A stretch of 64,000 bases of DNA from Saururus chinensis. Lineage: Eukaryota > Streptophyta > Magnoliopsida > Piperales > Saururaceae. Shown piece by piece: positions 36,130 to 46,740 of this stretch. The stretch is taken from positions 30,700,995-30,764,994 of the forward strand of contig CP141142.1 of the NCBI GenBank assembly GCA_035235625.1, given 5' to 3'. The position numbers and the translations under genes are program-made. Under the pieces are notes generated by a model that was not told the DNA's origin, did not search any database, and was given only the letters and a program-made list of their open reading frames with translations. Position 1 is the stretch's first letter. Each line of letters opens with the position of its first letter.

Positions 36130-36285
36130 GAAATTGTTTCCCCCTTTTTTTATAATAAATTTTTTTATTAAAGCACAAACCTCAAGAAGGGTAAAAGAGA
36201 AATAAGAAAAATACAGACCCACCCCCAAACCGAGAGATATAACCCACCGCAAAGTGGAAACAAATAAGGATTAGAACATTAAAGC
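36130..36285 (-). mobile_element. LINE-like 3' tail, unit B
   Basis: Second copy of the 155-bp block described for unit A, in the same orientation and place. Confidence 0.5.
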
Positions 36286-36289
36286 TAAG

Positions 36290-36782
36290 ATTTCTCAACG
36301 TCAATGTTACAAAAGCATTTTTTGGAATGAGTAATTATATTTTAACATTGAGAAATCAACGTCAAAAAGCTGCTTCATCTTTTCAAAACAGTTGATGAGT
36401 GGGACCCACGGTTTTGAGATGATAAAGTAACTTTTTCACGTTGATTTCTCAATGTGACTAAAACATTTTTAAAATGAGTAATGATATTATGACGTTGAAA
36501 GCTCAACATCAAAAAGCTACTTCATCTTTTCAAAACGGTTGGTGAGTAGACCCATTTTTATAAGTCCCACTAATTAACGGTTTTGACATGTGAAGTATGT
36601 TTTTGACGTTGATTTCTCAAAAATCACTAAAATATTTTTTAGATTTAGTAATGGTATTATGACGTTGAGAAATCAACGTCAAAAAGATACTTCATCTTTT
36701 TAAAACTGTTAATGACTGCTCATCGACTGTTTTGAGATGATGAAGTAACATTTTGACGTTCATTTATTAACGTTAATAAAGC
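36290..36782. repeat. Foldback palindromes, unit B (three)
   Basis: Three degenerate palindromes of the AATCAACGTCAAAAAGCTACTTCATC family in a row, ending at the ACGTTAATAAAGCTTACTAGAACCTCG that opens the next pseudogene. Confidence 0.7.
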
Positions 36783-36844
36783 TTACTAGAACCTCGTATC
36801 CCACACAACACCGTCTGCTGCCCTTACTTACCAGCTCGCTGTAG

Positions 36845-37275
36845 TCAACCCACATCGGCATAGCTATCGAATCACATAAAAAGCTATATCACATTATCTT
36901 CAACCTACTTAAACTATATGCTGATTATAGCAAATCTATTACGTTTATACGTCCGAACATATCCTTCTAATGAGCCACAAACTTGTATGTGTCAGCCTTA
37001 TACAGTAAGGTTAAGTAGAAGTGCTAATTGTAGACATTGTAGCCTAAACATAACAGTCCGCTGCCCCTACTCTAGAACCTCTAGTACGGATTTAACAAGG
37101 GATTTAGCCACTCGCCTACTATAAGCTATATACTTCCGCTGCACGAGATCATTTTCATTAATTGTAGTAAATGATGTACCCGGTAAACGAATTTAGAGTA
37201 ACTATTCATGATCGCTCGGTCCTGGAAGTGCTATATAGAATTTATCATTGTTATAAATTTTAAAGTCTTATAACC
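36845..37275 (-). pseudogene. B3-like pseudogene, unit C
   Basis: Heavily mutated copy. Its 36918-37124 interval is identical in translation to 38507-38713 in unit D. Confidence 0.65.
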
Positions 37276-37306
37276 TAAAAGAAGATTACAAGTGGGAAAT
37301 GAAAGG

Positions 37307-37818
37307 CACTATAACAAAAAGGACTATTAACGACGATTTTAAGAGTTACTAATAGTCTTAAAAGTGTCGCTAATGATTATTAGCGATGAATAAAAAGAGT
37401 CGCTAAAATCGGTAATAGTAATCCTGTCGCAACTGCTTATTAGCGACACTTATAATAAGCGTCGCTAATAGTATGTATTAGCGACGTTTAATTTTTTGTC
37501 TCTAATAATAAATTATTAGCGACGCTCTAGTAAACGTCGCTAATAATTTATTAATGGCGACGCTTACCTAAGCGTCGCTAATAAGTTGACATATTTTTTA
37601 AAAATATAAAAAACTTATTAGTGATGTTTGTTATCTATCGCTAAAAGTATTTTAGCAACGTTTTTCAAAACATCGTTAATAATATTAAGAGATCATAATT
37701 TAAATAAGAGTTGCTAAATAATGAATTATTAGCGACACTAAACAATCGGTTGGTAATAATATATAATTAAAAAAATAAACATTAGCGACACTTTCCTATG
37801 CTTCGCTAGTAGTAAAAA
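37307..37818. mobile_element. CACTA-type end, unit C
   Basis: Starts CACTATAACAAAAAGGACTATT, then TTAGCGACGC palindromes. The LINE-like tail that follows in A and B is reduced here to a short ACCAGAGAGCTAAGTGGAAAC scar. Confidence 0.65.
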
Positions 37819-37867
37819 AAATGATAAAAACCAGAGAGCTAAGTGGAAACAAATAAGGATTAGAACA

Positions 37868-38370
37868 TTGATGCTAAGATTTCTCAACGTCAATGTTACA
37901 AAACCATTTTTTATAATGAGTAATTATATTTTGACCTTTAGAAATCAACGTCAAAAAGCTGCTTCATCTTTTCAAAACAGTTGATGAGTGGGACCCATGG
38001 TTTTGAGATGATAAAGTAACTTTTTCACGTTGATTTCTCAATGTGACTAAAACATTTTAAAAATGAGTAATGATATTATGACGTTGAAAGCTCAACATCA
38101 AAAAGCTACTTCATCTTTTCAAAACCGTTGGTGAGTAGACCCATTTTTATAAGTCCCACTAATTAACGGTTTTGACATGTGAAGTATCTTTTTGACGTTG
38201 ATTTCTCAAAAATCACTAAAATATTTTTTAGATTTAGTAATGGTATTATGACGTTGAGAAATCAACGTCAAAAAGATACTTCATCTTTTTAAAACCGTTG
38301 ATGATTGCTCATCGACAGTTTTGAGATGATGAAGTAACATTTTGACGTTGATTTATTAATGTTAATAAAG
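37868..38370. repeat. Foldback palindromes, unit C (three)
   Basis: Same family and arrangement as in unit B, starting with a TTTCTCAACGTCAATGTTAC half-arm. Confidence 0.7.
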
Positions 38371-38434
38371 CTTACTAGAACCTCATAGCCCACACAATAC
38401 TGTCTGCTGCCCTTACTTACCAGCTCGCTGTAGT

Positions 38435-38865
38435 CAACCCACATCGGCATAGCTATCGAATCACATAAAAAGCTATATCACATTATCTTCAACCTACTTA
38501 AACTATATGCTGATTATAGCAAATCTATTACGTTTATACGTCCGAACATATCCTTCTAATGAGCCACAAACTTGTATGTGTCAGCCTTATACAGTAAGGT
38601 TAAGTAGAAGTGCTAATTGTAGACATTGTAGCCTAAACATAACAGTCCGCTGCCCCTACTCTAGAACCTCTAGTACGGATTTAACAAGGGATTTAGCCAC
38701 TCGCCTACTATAAGCTATATACTTCCGCTGCACGAGATCATTTTCATTAATTGTAGTAAATGATGTACCCGGTAAACGAATTTAGAGTAACTATTCATGA
38801 TCGCTCGGTCTTGGAAGTGCTATATAGAATTTATCATTGTTATAAATTTTAAAGTCTTATAACTT
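38435..38865 (-). pseudogene. B3-like pseudogene, unit D
   Basis: Almost identical to the copy in unit C, 1589 bp away, including shared disabling changes. Confidence 0.65.
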
Positions 38866-38895
38866 AAAAGAAGATTACAAGTGGGAAATGAAAGG

Positions 38896-39409
38896 CACTA
38901 TAACAAAAAGGACTATTAACGACGATTTTAAGCGTCAGTAATAGTCTTAAAAGTGTCGCTAATGATTATTAGCGATGAATAAAAAGAGTCGCTAAAATCA
39001 GTAATAATAATCCCGTCGCAACTGCTCATTAGCAACACTTATAATAAGCGTCGCTAATAGTATGTATTAGCGATGTTTAATTTTTTGTCGCTAATAATAA
39101 ATTATTAGCGACGCTCTAGTAAACGTCGCTAATAATTTATTAATGGCAACGCTTACCTAAGCGTCGCTAATAAGTTAACATATTTTTGAAAAATATAAAA
39201 AACTTATTAGTGATGTTTGTTATCTATCACTAAAAGTATTTTAGCAACGTTTTTCAAAACATCGTTAATAATATTAAGAGATCATAATTTAAATAAGAGT
39301 TGCTAAGTAATGAATTATTGGCGACACTAAACAATCGGTTAGTAATAATATATAATTAAAAAAATAAACATTAGCGACACTTTCCTATGCTTCGCTGGTA
39401 GTAAAAAAA
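38896..39409. mobile_element. CACTA-type end, unit D
   Basis: Starts CACTATAACAAAAAGGACTATT like unit C, and shares the same scarred LINE-like tail downstream. Confidence 0.65.
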
Positions 39410-39456
39410 AATGATAAAAACCATAGAGCTAAGTAGAAACAAATAAGGATTAGAAC

Positions 39457-39960
39457 ATTGATGCTAAGATTTCTCAACGTCAATGTTACAAAACCATTTT
39501 TTATAATGAGTAATTATATTTTGACCTTTAGAAATCAACGTCAAAAAGCTGCTTCATCTTTTCAAAACAGTTGATGAGTGGGACCCATGGTTTTGAGATG
39601 ATAAATTAACTTTTTCACGTTGATTTCTGAACGTGACTAAAACATTTTTAAAATGAGTAATGATATTATGACGTTGAAACCTCAACGTCAAAAAACTACT
39701 TCATCTTTTTAAAACCGTTGGTGAGTAGACCCATTTTTATAAGTCCCACTAATTAACGGTTGTGAAATGTGAAGTAACTTTTTGACGTTGATTTCTCAAA
39801 AATCACTAAAATATTTTTTTGATTTAGTAATGGTATTATGACGTTGAGAAATCAACGTCAAAAAGATACTTCATCTTTTTAAAACCGTTGATGACTGCTC
39901 ATCAACAGTTTTGAGATGATGAAGTAACATTTTGACGTTGATTTATTAACGTTAATAAAG
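39457..39960. repeat. Foldback palindromes, unit D (three)
   Basis: Same as unit C, with a few substitutions. Confidence 0.7.
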
Positions 39961-40024
39961 CTTACTAGAACCTCGTAGCCCACACAACACTGTCTGCTGC
40001 CCTTACTTACCAGCTCGCTGTAGT

Positions 40025-40455
40025 CAACCCACATCGGCATAGCTATCGAATCGCATAAAAAGCTATATCACATTATCTTCAACCTGCTTAAACTATATGC
40101 TGATGATAGTAAATCTATTACGTTTGTATGTCCGAACATATCCCTCTAATGAGCCACAAACTTGTATGTGTCAGCCTTATATAGTAAGGTTAAGTAGAAG
40201 TGCTAATTGTAGACATCGTAGCCCATACAAAACAGTCCGCTGCCCCTACTCTAGAACCTCTAGTAGGGATTTAACAAGGGATTTATCCTCTCGCCTACTA
40301 TAAGCTATATACTTCCGCTGCACGAGATCATTTTCATTAATTGTAGTAAATGATGTACCCGGTAAACGAATTTAGAGTAACTATTCATGATCGCTCGGTC
40401 CTGGAAGTGCTATATAGAATTTATCATTGTTATAAATTTTAAAGTCTTATAACCT
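40025..40455 (-). pseudogene. B3-like pseudogene, unit E
   Basis: Close to the copies in units C and D but with its own substitutions, for example within 40097-40303. Confidence 0.65.
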
Positions 40456-40485
40456 AAAAGAAGATTACAAGTGGGAAATGAAAGG

Positions 40486-40990
40486 CACTACAACAAAAGG
40501 ACTATTAACAACGATTTTAAGCATCACTAATAGTCTTAAAAGTGTTGCTAATGATTATTATCGATGCAGAAAAAGAGTCGCTAAAATCGGTAATAATAAT
40601 CCTATCGCAACTGCTTATTAGCGACGCTTGTTATAATCGTCGCTAATAGTATGCTTTAGCGACGTTTAATTGTTTGTCGCTTATAATATTAGTGGCATTT
40701 TAGAAAACGTCGCTCATAATTTATTAATAGCGACGCTTGCCTCAGCGTCGCTAATAAGTTAACATATTTTTGAAAAATATAAAAAACTTATTAGTGATGT
40801 TTGTTATCAGTCGCTAAAAGTATTTTAGCAAGATTTTTCAAAACATCGTTAATAATATTAAGAGATCGTAATTTAAATAAGAGTCGCTAATTAATGAATT
40901 ATTAGCGACACTAAACAGTCGGTTGGCAATAATATATAATTAAAAAAAATAAACATTAACGACACTTTCCTATGATTTGCTAGTAGTAAA
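40486..40990. mobile_element. CACTA-type end, unit E
   Basis: Starts CACTACAACAAAAGGACTATT, then palindromic TTAGCGACGC repeats. Confidence 0.65.
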
Positions 40991-41029
40991 AAAAAGTGAT
41001 ATAAACTATAGAGCTAAGTGGAAACAAAT

Positions 41030-41583
41030 AAGGATTAGAACATTGAAGCTAAGATTTCTCAACGTCAATGTTACAAAAGCATTTTTTGGAATGAGTAATT
41101 ATAGTTTGATATTGAGAAATCAGCATTGAGTAATAATATTTTAAGCAGTTGATGAGTGGTACCAATTTTTATGTGTCCCACTTGACAACGGTTTTGAGAT
41201 TATAAAGTACCTTTTTGACGTTGATTTCTCAGCATCATTAAAGCATTTTTAGAATGAGTAATGATATTATGACGTTGAAAACTCAACATCAAAAAGCTGC
41301 TTCAACTTTTTAAAACCGTTGGTGAGTGGGACTCATTTTTATAGGTCCCACTAATCAATGGTTTTGAGATATTGAAGTAACTTTTTACGGTTGATTTCTT
41401 AACGTGGCTCAATTTTTTTTAGAATGAGTAATGTTATTAGGACATTGAGAAATCAACGTTAAAAAGCTACTTAATCTTTTCAAAACAGTTGATGAGTGGG
41501 ACCTATTTTTATGGGTCCTACTCATCAACAGTTTTGAGATGATGCAGTAACTTTTTGACGTTGATTTATTAACGTCACTAAAG
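41030..41583. repeat. Foldback palindromes, unit E (three, partly disrupted)
   Basis: The first is truncated (about 41090-41230). The last (about 41405-41580) is well preserved, with arms meeting around GGGACCTATTTTTATGGGTCC. Confidence 0.7.
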
Positions 41584-41639
41584 CTTACTAGAACCTCGTT
41601 GCCTACGCAATACAGTCCACTGCACCTACTCACCAATTC

Positions 41640-41995
41640 ACGGTAGTCAACCCTCATCGGGATAGCCATCCAATCGCACAAAAAACAATGCCACATTATC
41701 TTCAACTTGCTTAAACCAAATGCTTCTGATAGCGAAATCTCTTGCGTTGGCACATCTGAACATATCGCTCCAATGAGCCACAAGCTTGTATGTGTCCTCC
41801 CTGTATAGTAAGGTTAAGTAGAAGTGCCAATTGTGGACATTGTAGCCCAAGCAATACAGTCCACTGCCCCTGCTCTGGAACCTCTGGTAGGGATTTAACA
41901 AGGCATTCTGCCTCTCGCCTACTGGAAGCTATATGCTTCTGTCGCACGAGATCATTTGCATTAGTTGTGGTAGAAGATGTACGTGGTAAACGAAT
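41640..41995 (-). pseudogene. B3-like pseudogene, unit F (least decayed of the array)
   Basis: An open stretch (41647-41901) retains G-L-Y-C-L-G-Y, Y-K-L-V-A-H-W-S-D, I-W and L-F-F-V-R-L-D-G-Y, closer to genes 1-3 than units C-E. The N-terminal motif region contains a stop, and the upstream leader is replaced by CACTA repeats at about 41996. Confidence 0.7.
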
Positions 41996-42900
41996 TGATA
42001 AGTGTCACTAATAGTATACATTAGCAACGTTTAACTTTTTGTTGCTAATAATAAATTATTAGCTACGCTCTGGTAAACGTCATTAATAATAAATTATTAG
42101 CGATACTTTTTCTAAATCATCACTAATAATTTATTAATAGCGACGCTTACCTAAGCGTCGCTAAAAAGTTAACATATTTTTGAAAAATATAAAAAACTTA
42201 TTAGTGACGTTTGTTATTTGTCGCTAAAAGTATTTTAGTGACATTTTTCAAAATGTCGTTAATAATATTAAGAAATCGTAATTTAAATAAGTGTCGCTAA
42301 TTAATAAATTATTAGCGATGCTAAACAATCGATCGCTAACAATATATAATTAAAGAAATAAACATTAGCAACACTTTCCTATGTGTCGCTAGTAGTAAAA
42401 AAATAAAAAAAATTAAAACTAGGGATAGGCGCCGGATTCTAGTGCCCGTCTACCGGCAGGGGAAGGGGAGGGGGAGCCTAGGGATGGGAAGGGGCTCCGG
42501 CTGGCAAAGCGGGAGCCCCTCGGGCAGAGGGGGAGGAAATAGGGGAGAACAGAGGGGTAGGGAAGGAATAGGGAGAAGAGAGAAAGGGGTGAGCAGAGGA
42601 GACGGTGCCGGAATCTGGCTGCCGAGCCAAATCAGGCCCTGGGGTGGGGGTGAATGGGACGAATGGAACTGGGGGAGGGGGGACGGAGAGAATCAGGATA
42701 GAATAGGGAAGGGGGGAGCAGAGAGGGGCGGAGGGGGGTATGGAGAGGGGACAACACTTGGGGGAGCTTCAGGAGAAGGAGCATGAACTTCTGCGACGGC
42801 GCTTCTGGGAGATCCAAAACAGAGTCGTCATCATCGAGGAGGGAGCATTGAAACTGCAGGATTAAGAAGTTGTCACACACAGCGCTCATGCCCACAGGAT
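41996..42900. mobile_element. CACTA fragment of unit F with GC-rich interior
   Basis: Lacks the CACTA terminus, starts within the TTAGCGACGC repeats, and then, unlike units A-E, continues into a GC-rich block (42424-42900) like those inside the elements at 14511 and 20002. This shows what lies beyond the end copied in units A-E. Confidence 0.6.
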
Positions 42901-43312
42901 TTTCATAACCACCGAAGGTTGTATTATAACCTTTACTCTTAGTTTTTTGTGTTTTGTATTATTTTTTTAAGCAAAACACCAGAGAACACTACCTATCCAT
43001 CAAATAATGAATGCTGAACAAAAGTTGGGGGATGTTAAACCAACAATAATTTGATGGAATGCTAAGAAACATATTCGTGGACTTATACTACGATAATGTA
43101 ATTATGCTTCAAATTTTTTATTTCTTCTATACTGATAACAGAAGCCAAGGGCTGCTACATTTTCCATTTGCCATTGAGAGGAGTAAAGTATCAGACTCTA
43201 TAATTGGAGGCAAAAATGGGATTCAAATCGCATAGCGGATTATTCGATTATAGCTTAATTTAGCTTTAGCAACCAGATTAGAGATGTAGCCATAAAAGTG
43301 ATAAAACCTAGA
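42901..43312. other. Unclassified AT-rich segment
   Basis: Nothing coding recognised. It ends with AAAAGTGATAAAACCTAGAAACTGTTCC, the same junction that joins the CACTA end to the LINE-like tail in units A and B. Confidence 0.4.
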
Positions 43313-43460
43313 AACTGTTCCCCCCTTTTTTTATAATAAAAATATTTAGTAAAGCACAGACCTTAAGAAGGGTAAAAGAGAAATGAGAAGACTACAGACC
43401 CTCCCCCACACCGCGAGCTACAACCCACCGCAGAGCGGAAACAAATAAGGATCACAATAG
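43313..43460 (-). mobile_element. LINE-like 3' tail, third copy
   Basis: Homologous to the blocks in array units A and B but next to LINE ORF1 sequence on the same strand, which suggests that the block derives from a LINE 3' region. Confidence 0.5.
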
Positions 43461-43879
43461 CTCCAGAATATATGGGAAGACTAGAATAAGAAGGCACAAT
43501 CAACGTGCCTGGTGGGAGTTGGCCCTTTGATTTGTAATGTGGCGCAAATGTTGGATGCCACTAACTGGAAGATGGGATAGGATTTGTGAAGGTGTCAAGA
43601 TTTGCTTGATCACCTCTAGGATGCTCATTCCCCTTGGATGAGAAGAAAATCCTGCAAATTTGGTTGAGATTAGAATCAGCAAGCGAGGGTCCCACTAATG
43701 GGGCATCACTCGACTAGTCCACCTGGCAACCAGTTGCTGACATGGGAACCACGTTCGTCACCTTCTCCAAACCTCAGTCATGGTAGCCTGGTTAACTCGA
43801 GCAGAAGAACTTGGATCAGAGCAAAGGGCGATGCGCTCAATAGGCCTCCATACTTCAACAACTGGACAAGAGGCTCTAA

Positions 43880-44546
43880 TGTGTTAAAAAGAAGTGCACA
43901 ATTTTGGTTTTCATTATTAAACAACTGCCTGTGGAAAATATGATCCGTCATCTCTATCGATATTGATGAAATTAGGGAATTTAAATCCCGACTTGATTTC
44001 AATGCAAACTAAACGCATAAGTTAGCCAACTTTTGGAAATGGTCAAGGTGTCATTGTGCGTAGGTACACCAAGATTACTACAAATTATACCAAGACTCGT
44101 ATCAGACCAATATTGTAATGTCAAACTTGGAAAGCGAACCCAAATAGGAACAATCTTAATGATCAACCAAATCGTTTTTAAACGGCAGTTTCATTGTCAA
44201 AAAATGAGGGACCAGCCACCCACAGACCAGATTGTAAAACTCAAAATTCTTTGGCAATCCTGATCACTTAAATAGGAAAAACCCTTCAGCAAGGAGACTG
44301 CATGGCGAAGGCATAAATCCGTAGTTTCATCAAAAGAATTCGTAGCCAAACAATATAGGGCCTCCTGCCAAGCACATGGCCAACCAATGTGTTCTTCCAT
44401 CTCTGTCACTCTTCCTCAAGAATGTTGTCAAGAATCTTGATGGAGGTCTGAGTGTAGAACTCTGGGAAGTGATGGATTGGGGATGAGGAAGAAGATAAGA
44501 TATCACGAAACAGTTCGTTCCAGTCAAGACCGGGAGAGGAGGCCAT
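43880..44546 (-). pseudogene. LINE ORF1 (DUF4283-type), decayed
   Basis: The minus strand from an ATG at 44546 starts M-A-S-S-P-G-L-D-W-N-E-L-F. Later frames give W-K-N-T-L-V-G-H-x-L-G-R-R-P, then W-S-V-G-G-W-S-L-I, P-I-W-V-R-F-P and C-I-E-I-K-S-G-F-K-F-P, the ordered motifs of the plant LINE ORF1 DUF4283 domain. Stops and frameshifts separate them. The CCHC knuckle expected downstream was not found. Sequence between it and the tail block (43461-43880) shows no clear LINE ORF2, implying an internal deletion. Confidence 0.65.
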
Positions 44547-44699
44547 TTTTACCATTTTTACTACTCACAACACTGCCTCCACATGATCAACTCGGATTTC
44601 CCATCGACATTTACCCTCCAAAAACTATTAAGATGTAAAAACCGTATGACTTTAATGATTTTTACAGGACAAAAAGAAATTTAGAAAAGGGTTTTGCAC

Positions 44700-45410
44700 C
44701 AATAATTTTTCTTTATTCACAACATTGGTCAATGATGCTCCACAAAATGGAATTTCACATCACATCTTGCACCCCAAGTAAACCAGATTATTGTAAAAGG
44801 GATTAGTATCGTAAGAATAGGTAACATGCTAATTCCATATAATTCCTGAAAATAATGCCAGATTTGAAAAGCAATAGAACCTTGACTAAAATCATGATCC
44901 ATCGTCTCACATTCGGTGGAGCAGCAGCATGAACATATAGAAGCCAAGTGAACCCATGAGTCACAAATATTTTTCTCCACCGGAGCTCAGCCATACCAAT
45001 CATGCAGTGCAAAGATAAATATTTTCCTGGGCAAAAAAGGGTTCCAACTCAATTTGAAATTTTTTTCTAGATGATGATGATCTTAATTAGATTCCATGCT
45101 AATTTAACAATTAAATTAGGGGCAAGAATAAAAAAATAATTACCATGGGCGCTATAGCCTCTAAATCAAACCACATAATTATGATTAGAGTTTTGCAGAA
45201 CTGAAAGCTTCAAAAAAACAAGTAACACACCAAATCTATTTGTCGCCTGTTTAGTTATGAGGATCGAATACAATGTTTTTCTTGACATATTTTGCATCCA
45301 TAACTTAACCCAAATTGAGTTTTGAGTAATCAGACTCTATACCAACTTACAACCCAAAGCATAAATAGTGTCTCTCAAATGGTGAATGTCCGAACCACCA
45401 TCATTAATCT
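44700..45410 (-). pseudogene. LINE ORF2, C-terminal part (zf-RVT), 3' of Copia insert
   Basis: The minus strand reads H-L-R-D-T-I-Y-A-L-G-C-K-L at about 45340-45380, a post-RT motif of plant LINEs, then C-S-C-C-x(4)-C-E-T-M-D-H-D-F-S with Q-I-W-H-Y-F (44729-44980), the zinc-binding zf-RVT segment. It ends at an AATAAAGAAAAATTATT tail near 44710. It continues the reverse transcriptase found at 52890-53527; the Copia element sits between the halves. Confidence 0.7.
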
Positions 45411-45415
45411 GCTTT

Positions 45416-46558
45416 TGTAAGGGTATATCATGAATTGTATTGTCCAATTCCTTGACAAAAGCACATACTAAGTGTAATTAAGGGAATCCACTTTCATAAC
45501 TTAGAATTTGTAGGGTTGTCTAAGTGATCAAGGTAAGTATTGAAGCTTGAAGATTTAGAGAGTTTAAATCAAAGTCAAGTCCTTAGTAAAGGTTCCACCC
45601 AAAATGCACAACAATCCTAGTGTATACACTTTTGGATGGTCTTCTAACTTCAATTTTAATCTTTTCATATCCTATTGAAGTTGTGCATGAAGTAAGTCGG
45701 AATTGTGTTTCAAAGACGATAAATTTTTTGCAGGTCTATGACTGCCCAAAATCACTTGCTCAGGTTCTAAGTCAACATCAGTAATTTTTAGTCGATCAAT
45801 CTCTTGTTCCCAAGATTTATCTACTTAGTTAGAATGATCGCCCGATCAATCACCCTATGAAGCAAAATTTCCAATTTAGTCTAATCCAATTCCTAATTGG
45901 GAAGAACTCCTTCTTAGACTCCTTCACCCTATATGTACTAGTGTTCAATAATTAACTACCCTACGTGAGAGAAGCTATTGACAAAGTCCATAAACCCTAG
46001 TTTCAAGTCTAGTGTGCCTCTATTATTGATTCTTCTCTAGTAAGTGTCTCTAATGTTCCAATACTTGAGCCTTTGATACCCTTTTTAAAAATCACTGGAA
46101 AGTGATTCATTTGATCTACTTGGCAGACATCTAAGGAGATTATACACTCATAGAAAATAGAAGACTAAGGATGGGCCATGGAGATTGGATTCATGTGAAG
46201 TAGAGTTGAAATCATTGTCTAAATTATTGGGAACTAATTGTACATGGGAAAAGGTGACTCTTGAACTCAATATATTTTATAGTTTGTTAACTTTAAGTAG
46301 TTGAATTGGTTTCCTAGTTTTTTTATCTTTAACACTAAAATTGTGTGTTTTGTTTGCTTGTGCTCCTTTATTTATTTAATCCAAATATCTTGATTAAGGG
46401 TTTATTCAATATATGATTGCTTGTTAAAAAATATCAATTTAGTTGAAGCTATATAAGTTTCATTAGATTGGTTCCTTGAGGGTTTATGATCTAATAAAGT
46501 GGTTTCTATATGGCTGAGCATGTTTGACATCATGTTTAGTGCACATTGACAAACACTA
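45416..46558 (+). repeat. Copia 5' LTR
   Basis: Starts TGTAAGGGTATATCATG and shares long stretches with 51644-52884, for example ACATACTAAGTGTA and CTTTTCATATCC. A TATA-like CCCTATATGTACTAGTG lies at about 45930. It lacks about 100 bp present in the 3' LTR near 52270-52390. Confidence 0.7.
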
Positions 46559-46740
46559 AATTGGTAGCTGAGGATTTGGATTTTAATTTATTGCATAATT
46601 TAATCTTATTGAATAGTTTTTTATTTCTTCTATTGGTTTGTCCTATGTTTTGGTAGATTAGAATTGTTTATTAGGCTACGTGTGTTTTTGCTCTAGGTGT
46701 TGATTAAAATTTTCTTCTAATATTTTATTCAAAAAGAGTT

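Larger units (their letters stand above)
33430..42420. repeat. Composite tandem array, unit about 1.59-1.7 kb, six copies (A-F)
   Basis: The same module recurs: an antisense B3-like pseudogene, then a CACTA-type left end with TTAGCGACGC repeats, then foldback palindromes. CACTA starts fall at 34009, 35602, 37307, 38896 and 40486, giving periods of 1593, 1705, 1589 and 1590 bp. Unit F keeps the pseudogene but has lost the CACTA terminus. Units A and B also contain a 160-bp LINE-like tail; in C, D and E this is reduced by the same deletion, so C-E descend from one deleted ancestor. Units C and D are nearly identical over long stretches, so this step is recent. Confidence 0.85.

Noticed and set aside
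36918..40303. Identical plus-strand open frames of 68 codons in units C and D (and similar in E)
   Set aside because: They are the antisense of decayed B3-like pseudogenes; the identity reflects tandem duplication, not protein conservation.
33430..42420. Regularly spaced repeats suggesting a CRISPR-like array
   Set aside because: The unit is 1.6 kb, contains pseudogenes and transposon ends, and lies in a plant genome; it is a tandem duplication.
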